NCBI RefSeq assembly: GCF_000421645.1
Contig: NZ_ATXK01000001.1
Location: 434,001-498,000, forward strand
Reading direction: 5' to 3'
Length of the DNA: 64,000 bases
Source of the DNA: Aurantimonas coralicida DSM 14790
GTDB lineage: Bacteria > Pseudomonadota > Alphaproteobacteria > Rhizobiales > Rhizobiaceae
In this document: positions 59,315 to 64,000 of the stretch, piece after piece
Position numbering within the stretch: the stretch's first letter is position 1
Layout: each line of letters begins with the position of its first letter
Program-made: the position numbers and the translations under genes
Notes under the pieces: generated by a model
The model's input: only the letters and a program-made list of their open reading frames with translations
What the model was told of the DNA's origin: nothing
The model's database searches: none

Positions 59315-60364
59315 ATGATCTTTGCTTCCGATAACTGGTCCGGCGCCCATCCGGCGATCAATGCAGCCCTCACCGCCCACGGCGCCGGCATGGCCGCCGC
59401 CTATGGCGCGAGCGATCTCGACAAGCGCGTCGAGCGCCGCTTCGACGAATTGTTCGAGCGCGAGGTCGCGGTGTTCTTCGTGGGCACCGGCACCGCCGCC
59501 AACTCCCTCGCCTTCGCCGCGGTCAACCGGCCGGGCGGCGTCGTCCTGTGCCACCGCGAGGCCCACGTCATCGAGGACGAGTGCGGCGCACCGGAATTCT
59601 TCACCCATGGCGCCCGCATGGCGCCGATCGACGGCCCCGACGGCAAGATCGACCCGGACAATCTGAAGCGCGAAATTGCCCGCTTCAAGCCGGACTTCGT
59701 CCATGCCGGCCAGCCCATGGCCGTGACCATCAGCCAGCCCGGCGAGGCCGGCACGCTCTACAGCGGCGACGAGATCGAGACGATCGCGAAGATCGCCCAT
59801 GACCGCAATCTCGCGCTCCACATGGACGGCGCGCGCTTTGCCAACGGTCTGGCCGCCACCGGCATGACTCCGGCTGAGATGACCTGGAAGCGCGGCGTCG
59901 ACATCCTGTCCTTCGGCGCCACCAAGAACGGCTGCTGGTGCGCCGAGGCCGTGGTCTTCTTCGATCCCGCCAAGGCCAGCCAGTTCCCCTATATCCGCAA
60001 GCGCGGCGCCCAGCTCTTCTCCAAGACGCGCTTCGTGGCGGCCCAGTTCATGGCCTATCTGGAGAACGATCTCTGGCTCGAGCTCGGCAGTCATGCCAAC
60101 CGCATGGCCGACCGCCTGCGCGCCGGCCTCGACGCCAGCAACCAGGCCCGCCAGGCCTGGCCGACCCACACCAATGAGAGCTTCGCCATCCTCAAGGCCG
60201 ACCGGGCCGAGGCGCTGAGGGCCCGCGGCGCGGTCTTCTACGACTGGAACCCGCCGCACGGCTTCCACGACATCGTCGGCGACGACGAGCATCTCGTCCG
60301 CCTCGTCACGAGCTGGTCGACGACCCCCGACGAGGTCGACCGCTTCTGCGAACTCCTGGCCTAA
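59315..60364 (+). CDS. ltaE: Low-specificity L-threonine aldolase
   Basis: A 349-residue PLP enzyme of fold type I that splits threonine or allo-threonine into glycine and acetaldehyde. Motifs are FASDNWSGAHPAINAALTAH, the GTGTAANSLAF cofactor loop, LALHMDGARFANGLAATG and the PLP lysine in SFGATKNGCWCAEAV. It is smaller and different in sequence from serine hydroxymethyltransferase. ATG 59315 fits the family. No operon partner follows; the next 350 bp are repeats and intergenic DNA. Confidence 0.93.
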   Translation: MIFASDNWSGAHPAINAALTAHGAGMAAAYGASDLDKRVERRFDELFEREVAVFFVGTGTAANSLAFAAVNRPGGVVLCHREAHVIEDECGAPEFFTHGARMAPIDGPDGKIDPDNLKREIARFKPDFVHAGQPMAVTISQPGEAGTLYSGDEIETIAKIAHDRNLALHMDGARFANGLAATGMTPAEMTWKRGVDILSFGATKNGCWCAEAVVFFDPAKASQFPYIRKRGAQLFSKTRFVAAQFMAYLENDLWLELGSHANRMADRLRAGLDASNQARQAWPTHTNESFAILKADRAEALRARGAVFYDWNPPHGFHDIVGDDEHLVRLVTSWSTTPDEVDRFCELLA

Positions 60365-60488
60365 TCCGCCCCCCCCGATCGGTCGCCCGAGCGACGGCCG
60401 ATCGGCGTCCGATGAAGTCCCAACTGACTCCCGTCAGCCGCAAATCGGCCCTTCGACAGACAGGGAACCGACTTGCCTTCGACGCCCC

Positions 60489-60580
60489 CCCCTGACTGGC
60501 CCCTGACCAGCCTTCGATAGAGCCCCTGACCGGCCTGCAACGGTCGCCCGGGACTGGCCCTCGACGGACCCCTGACTGGT
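60489..60580. repeat. Degenerate short repeats, CCCCTGACYRG type
   Basis: Four close copies of a 12-bp word start at 60489, 60500, 60523 and 60569 (CCCCTGACTGGC, CCCCTGACCAGC, CCCCTGACCGGC, CCCCTGACTGGT), in a stretch also rich in CGGCC and CGACGG words. The 355 bp from 60365 to 60720 contain no other recognised feature. Confidence 0.6.
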
Positions 60581-60720
60581 CTTAACCGGCCTTTGCCGAC
60601 CCTCTGGCCGGCCGGGGCGCGCTCGCCCCGGACCGATCGGGCCGATGGACATCTTTCTTCGGAACGGTTGACCGCGCACGGGATTTCCGTAGCGTAGGTT
60701 CACAGCCAGAGGAGAACGTC

Positions 60721-60945
60721 ATGTCCACAGACGCGTTTCATCAGGGCGAACTCGCTTTCCGCAACAATTTCCCGATGTCGTCCTGCGAATATCCGGCCGG
60801 CTCATCCCTGCGCGCCGCGTGGATGGAGGGCTGGACCACGGCCCGCAACGCGGCGCCGACGGGCACCGGCCAGCATGCCGGCATGATGAAGGACGCCCGC
60901 ACCGCCACCAATCTCGGCCGCCACGACGCCCCCCACGAATCCTGA
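60721..60945 (+). CDS. Ribosome modulation factor (RMF/CrpP)-like small protein
   Basis: A 74-residue basic-centred protein reading MSTDAFHQGELAFRNNFPMS, then SCEYPAGSSLRAAWMEGWTTAR. The spacing G-x(n)-CxYP-x(n)-R-x2-W-x2-GW-x2-A matches the RMF superfamily, whose E. coli member dimerises and silences 70S ribosomes in stationary phase. The C-terminal 30 residues (THAGMMKDARTATNLG-like) are unlike E. coli RMF. GAGGAG 6 nt before ATG 60721 and an intrinsic terminator 30 bp after the stop show a real single-gene unit. Ribosome hibernation is inferred only. Confidence 0.68.
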   Translation: MSTDAFHQGELAFRNNFPMSSCEYPAGSSLRAAWMEGWTTARNAAPTGTGQHAGMMKDARTATNLGRHDAPHES

Positions 60946-60971
60946 CGCGGCCGGGCAGAAACGAGCGAGCG

Positions 60972-61000
60972 CGCGACGGCCCCGGCCGTCGCGTTTTTTT
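60972..61000 (+). terminator. Rho-independent terminator of the RMF-like gene
   Basis: A 9-bp perfect stem (60972-60980 with 60985-60993), 4-nt loop, seven T at 60994-61000. Confidence 0.9.
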
Positions 61001-61206
61001 GTGCAAAGCGTCTGAACGAAGCGAGCGGAGCTCGCGTGCTCAGAGAGTTTCTCGCCGTAATATCCAATCATACGTTGGTGTCGCTAAAGCGTTTCGCGGG
61101 ACAGCTGAGACTAAGCGCAACGGGCTTTGGTCGCTTTACAAAAACGATAGATTGTCTGGCGATAAGATAGCTTTTCAACGCTTCTCCAGCAAACGAAAAG
61201 CTTCCA

Positions 61207-62910
61207 ATGACCTTATCCGCCACACCTCGCCCACGACCAGTCCAAATCGCTGAACTTAGCCTTGGCATCGGCCTAGCTCTATCTCTCGCATTTTCAGCGA
61301 TCGCATTTGGTCGCCTAGCTCTTCAGTCTGGTTTCGATCTCTATTCGGTGATCTTAAATCGAGGCCTAAAGGAAGCCGTCGAGGTTATCGGTCAATATCT
61401 CGCAACGCTAGCAATTAACGATATGGTCGGTCGCTTTGAGGTCAGCGCTCTTGCTGCCAACGTTGCCATCGCGATGTCGATGGCGGCTGCCGTTCTTGCA
61501 CCATTGTTGTTTGTCTTCGTTTGGTTGCGCATAGCCAAACTCACCAGCGCCTATCTGATGCGAGGTGCATGGGCATTAGGCCCTCGTGACGACGTCGAAG
61601 CAGATGTACCGGGTGCTCTCCCCCCAATCGGTAAAGTCAACGAACTCCTCATGTCCGAGGATTTCCAAAACGCCCGTTTAACACAGGAAGATCGAGCCAT
61701 GCTCGGCCGTCATGGTCGGCACACGCCAAGGGCATTTGTTGCGTTACAGCACAGCTTACGCCTTCCAATGCAGCGGGCTATCCAGCCTCTGCTTAAAGGC
61801 TTGCTATGGGCGGTGATGGCATTCGTTGTTCTGGTGGGGCTGGTTCTGTTTCTCAGTGGTCGCATTGAGGTTGTGTTAGCGACGGCGGAACAACTCGCAG
61901 CGAATTTTGGTCGCGCGTTTGGCATACCGAGCTTGCTTCTGGTCTTGGCTCTGCTGGGCATCGGCATCATAAGCGTCCTGATGGATCTACGGTTTGCACG
62001 GGCGCTTGCACCACGAAAGAAACCAGACGCAAGCAAGTCAACTGAGATGCTACGAAATCTCACTACTAACGCCACACCCGCGCAATTCCTCTCGGTCCTA
62101 AAATCTGAACTCGCGATAAGGCTAAAGCAGGCCCGGGTCAGAACACATGGGACAGATGATTCGCGGGACGGATTCGTTGATCAAAGCAGCTTCTTCGTTG
62201 ACCTATTGATTGAAAATGAATCGAAGGCCGCCAAAAACCCCGTTTCGGGCGAAGCCCGAATCCGAATTTGGACCGGGGTAGTATTCGTATTGGCAGGGAC
62301 AATTGTCCCACTATTCTTTCTGTTACCATCTTCCCTTCAAAACATGCTCCAGTTTGATCGCTTTGAACTGGCGACGACATCGAGCGCTTTGATTTGGATG
62401 TCGATTGCTCTGGCTACCGGTCGCGCTATGCGGGAACTAGGTATGCGCGCAGTGAATGATGCCGAGGTTGTTTTGCAGACCGACTGGCACGAAACTCCAA
62501 TCGCAGCGATCCGGATAGATGGTACAGTGAACACGCAAACCGCCCTTACCGGACGTGCTCAGAACGATTCCTATGGTGCTGAAAACAGAATCCAACAAAG
62601 CCGATACGACGCACGCTTAGTTAGCTGCACTCTGATTACAGTGGCGCCCAAAATTGATGCTGCACGTGAGATTGTTTCGTTCAGCCCCCATGGCTCGGAC
62701 ATGGATCTACACCAGTGCGTAGCGGATTTATTGCGCGAAGAAGGATCCAACTCTACTTTTAGCGCGGTTACCGCGACCATGGAAGACAACCAAGCCATCC
62801 TTACGAAGGCGCAACTTCATAAAGCCGAACTCGAACTACGTCTGGCACAGACTCGAGAGGAGTTAAGGCGTATCGAGATGGATAGTGGGGATATCGACCG
62901 CCGCGATTAG
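61207..62910 (+). CDS. Multi-pass membrane protein of unknown family, AT-richer than surroundings
   Basis: A 567-residue protein I do not recognise. Hydrophobic segments lie near residues 16-38, 80-108, 195-216, 236-260, 343-366 and possibly 376-396. A charged loop (about 265-340) separates the last pair from the rest, and a soluble C-terminal domain (about 400-520) ends in a Glu/Leu-rich helix (about 530-562). Codon use and base composition differ clearly from adjacent genes, which suggests horizontal acquisition. No convincing SD precedes ATG 61207. It sits alone between an RMF-like gene and hsp20, with a terminator on each side. Confidence 0.7.
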   Translation: MTLSATPRPRPVQIAELSLGIGLALSLAFSAIAFGRLALQSGFDLYSVILNRGLKEAVEVIGQYLATLAINDMVGRFEVSALAANVAIAMSMAAAVLAPLLFVFVWLRIAKLTSAYLMRGAWALGPRDDVEADVPGALPPIGKVNELLMSEDFQNARLTQEDRAMLGRHGRHTPRAFVALQHSLRLPMQRAIQPLLKGLLWAVMAFVVLVGLVLFLSGRIEVVLATAEQLAANFGRAFGIPSLLLVLALLGIGIISVLMDLRFARALAPRKKPDASKSTEMLRNLTTNATPAQFLSVLKSELAIRLKQARVRTHGTDDSRDGFVDQSSFFVDLLIENESKAAKNPVSGEARIRIWTGVVFVLAGTIVPLFFLLPSSLQNMLQFDRFELATTSSALIWMSIALATGRAMRELGMRAVNDAEVVLQTDWHETPIAAIRIDGTVNTQTALTGRAQNDSYGAENRIQQSRYDARLVSCTLITVAPKIDAAREIVSFSPHGSDMDLHQCVADLLREEGSNSTFSAVTATMEDNQAILTKAQLHKAELELRLAQTREELRRIEMDSGDIDRRD

Positions 62911-62941
62911 CAATCGCGATATGCCTATATACTCCACAAAC

Positions 62942-62966
62942 AAAAACGGCGCCGTTTCCGGCGCCG
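62942..62966 (-). terminator. Terminator of hsp20
   Basis: CGGCGCCG (62947-62954) pairs with CGGCGCCG (62959-62966) around TTTC. Five A at 62942-62946 give a U-tract on the minus strand. Confidence 0.85.
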
Positions 62967-62994
62967 CTCTCTTCCCGTTCCGAGTGTACGCTGA

Positions 62995-63462
62995 TCAGGC
63001 GGCGTTCGCCTCGATCTGCTTCTCGTTGACATTGTCGGCCGTGTTGATGGCGATCCGGCGCGGCTTCATCGCCTCCGGGATCACCCGCACGAGGTCGATA
63101 TGCAGGAGGCCGTTCTTCAGGGCGGCGCCCTTCACCTCGACATATTCGGCCAGCTGGAAGCGGCGCTCGAAGGCGCGGCCGGCAATGCCGCGATAGAGCG
63201 TCTCGAACGTCTCGCTCTCCTGGCTCTCGGCCTTCTCGCCCTTGACCGTCAGCACGTTCTCGCGTGCCTCGATCGACAGTTCCTCGTCACCGAAGCCGGC
63301 GACGGCGAGCGTCACGCGATAGGCGTTCTCGCCGGTGCGCTCGATGTTGTAGGGCGGATAGGTCTGGCCGTTGTCGGAGAGCGTCTGGCTGTCGAGCAGC
63401 GAGAACAGCCGGTCGAAACCGACGGTGGAACGATAGAGGGGGGCAAAATCGACATGACGCAT
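62995..63462 (-). CDS. Small heat-shock protein, Hsp20/IbpA family
   Basis: A 155-residue chaperone. The N-terminus MRHVDFAPLYRSTVGFDRLF is typical of rhizobial class A Hsp20; the alpha-crystallin domain has YNIERTGENAYRVTLAVAGF, VLTVKGEKAE, GIAGRAFERRFQLAEYVEV and GALKNGLLHIDLVR. It binds unfolding proteins during heat stress and hands them to DnaK and ClpB. GGAGA at 6 nt supports ATG 63462; an in-frame ATG at 63474 is part of the ribosome binding site region. A sigma-32 promoter and ROSE-type thermometer lie upstream. Confidence 0.95.
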   Translation of the reverse strand: MRHVDFAPLYRSTVGFDRLFSLLDSQTLSDNGQTYPPYNIERTGENAYRVTLAVAGFGDEELSIEARENVLTVKGEKAESQESETFETLYRGIAGRAFERRFQLAEYVEVKGAALKNGLLHIDLVRVIPEAMKPRRIAINTADNVNEKQIEANAA

Positions 63463-63566
63463 GATGTTCTCCATTCAGAAGCAACGAGGTTTGCGTGAAG
63501 TCGCCCGGCACGCATCCCGAATTGGCGATGCAGCCCGGCGTGCGGCCCCGTCTCGGCGACCGCATG
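63463..63566 (-). promoter_or_regulatory. ROSE-type RNA thermometer in the hsp20 leader
   Basis: In the leader mRNA GUUGCUUC (63485 down to 63478) faces the ribosome binding site GGAGAAC (63472 down to 63466). Pairing is complete if one G (63482) bulges out, exactly the feature that makes ROSE hairpins open on heating. A 5-nt loop (UGAAU) joins the arms. Upstream GC-rich sequence (63486-63560) can form the additional hairpins expected of ROSE. The 5' boundary is set from the predicted start of transcription and is approximate. Confidence 0.75.
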
Positions 63567-63572
63567 ACAAAA

Positions 63573-63599
63573 ATAATGGCGCGATTTTTGCTGTTCAAG
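63573..63599 (-). promoter_or_regulatory. Sigma-32 (RpoH) promoter of hsp20
   Basis: On the minus strand CTTGAA (63599 down to 63594) is followed after exactly 13 nt by GCCATTAT (63580 down to 63573), close to the heat-shock consensus CTTGAA-N13-CCCCATNT. Confidence 0.8.
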
Positions 63600-64000
63600 A
63601 GCGCCCGCAAGCCGGCCTTGCAGATTTTTCTTGAGCCCGCCCTCCCGCGCGCGTCGCAGGCGTGCCATCCCGACAGGCTGCCCAACGCTCTGATCGTGCA
63701 TGGTTTTCCGGCGGGCCTGCCTGAACCGCAGATGAATGCCGCCTTCCGCGACCGTTCATCTGCCCTGGTGCAATGTGGCGTCAGATTTCAGCCGCCCACG
63801 AGACATCGGGCGGCCCGCCAAACGGTCGCAGCGTCCCGTCCCTTCCGCTGTGGCCGCTCCGGCCGGAAGCCTGTCAAAGGGCTTCCGGTCGATCCCCTTC
63901 CCACCCCTGTCCCGCTGCCTCGCCGCCAGCTTCACACCCCGGCCTTCCGGGTCTGACGCCGCCGCCACTCCGGCTGGCCGCCGGCGCGGAAGGCTTTGAC
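63600..64000. other. Right-edge stretch without a recognised gene, with one stem-loop
   Basis: No frame here resembles a known protein. CCGGAAGCC (63863-63871) and GGCTTCCGG (63880-63888) form a perfect 9-bp stem with an 8-nt loop and no T-run; it may belong to a gene beyond the window edge. Confidence 0.4.

Overview
The window is high-GC chromosomal DNA from an alphaproteobacterium, most likely of the order Hyphomicrobiales (Rhizobiales). The markers are TrcR (DUF1013), RcdA (DUF1465), GapR (DUF2312), a MucR/Ros regulator, an Omp10-type lipoprotein, homospermidine synthase, Cys-free L31 and L36, and a ROSE-controlled Hsp20. Genus cannot be fixed from the sequence alone. All identities come from reading motifs and from family knowledge; no database search was run. 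Starts were placed by ribosome binding sites, overlaps and family length.

Layout. 1-3.6 kb: the 5' end of trcR, a PIG3-type oxidoreductase, a likely small RNA, rcdA and a zinc-free MDR reductase. 3.9-8.7 kb: a tripartite TRAP transporter (dctPQM) overlapping an amidase-fold protein without catalytic residues, then a 55-residue membrane protein. 8.8-16.7 kb: rpmE, an ABC exporter, cytochrome c with a PQQ-type dehydrogenase, a MotA/OmpA-like envelope pair, suhB and efp. 17-24.8 kb: a Sel1-repeat protein and a ThiE-like protein, a TSUP permease, an acyl-CoA ligase, two divergent DUF465 genes, purE-purK, rpmJ and a TPR protein. 24.8-34.5 kb: pyruvate kinase, DUF1036, DUF1244, gapR, mucR, a DUF882 peptidase, a sigma-54-type response regulator and a PepF peptidase.

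34.5-36.4 kb is an accessory patch: an Xre-type regulator gene faces away from an AT-richer gene for a membrane-anchored, catalytically degenerate SGNH-like protein, with an 18-bp tandem repeat between them. 36.5-50.2 kb returns to core genes: Rsm22, hss, omp10-like, hemH, a receiver-only regulator, slipin/nfeD, kdsD, a beta-barrel protein, galU and an MltB-type transglycosylase. 50.2-58.8 kb: a DUF459 protein, a duplicated palindrome-bearing intergenic block, and gltD/gltB. 59.3-64 kb: threonine aldolase, a degenerate repeat field, an RMF-like gene, a second AT-richer gene for an unknown multi-pass membrane protein, and hsp20 with a sigma-32 promoter and ROSE thermometer.

Most of the window is ordinary core chromosome. 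The best candidates for something undescribed are the 34.5-36.4 kb module, the TRAP-linked pseudo-amidase and the membrane protein at 61.2 kb. No tRNA, rRNA, CRISPR array, insertion sequence or prophage was recognised.
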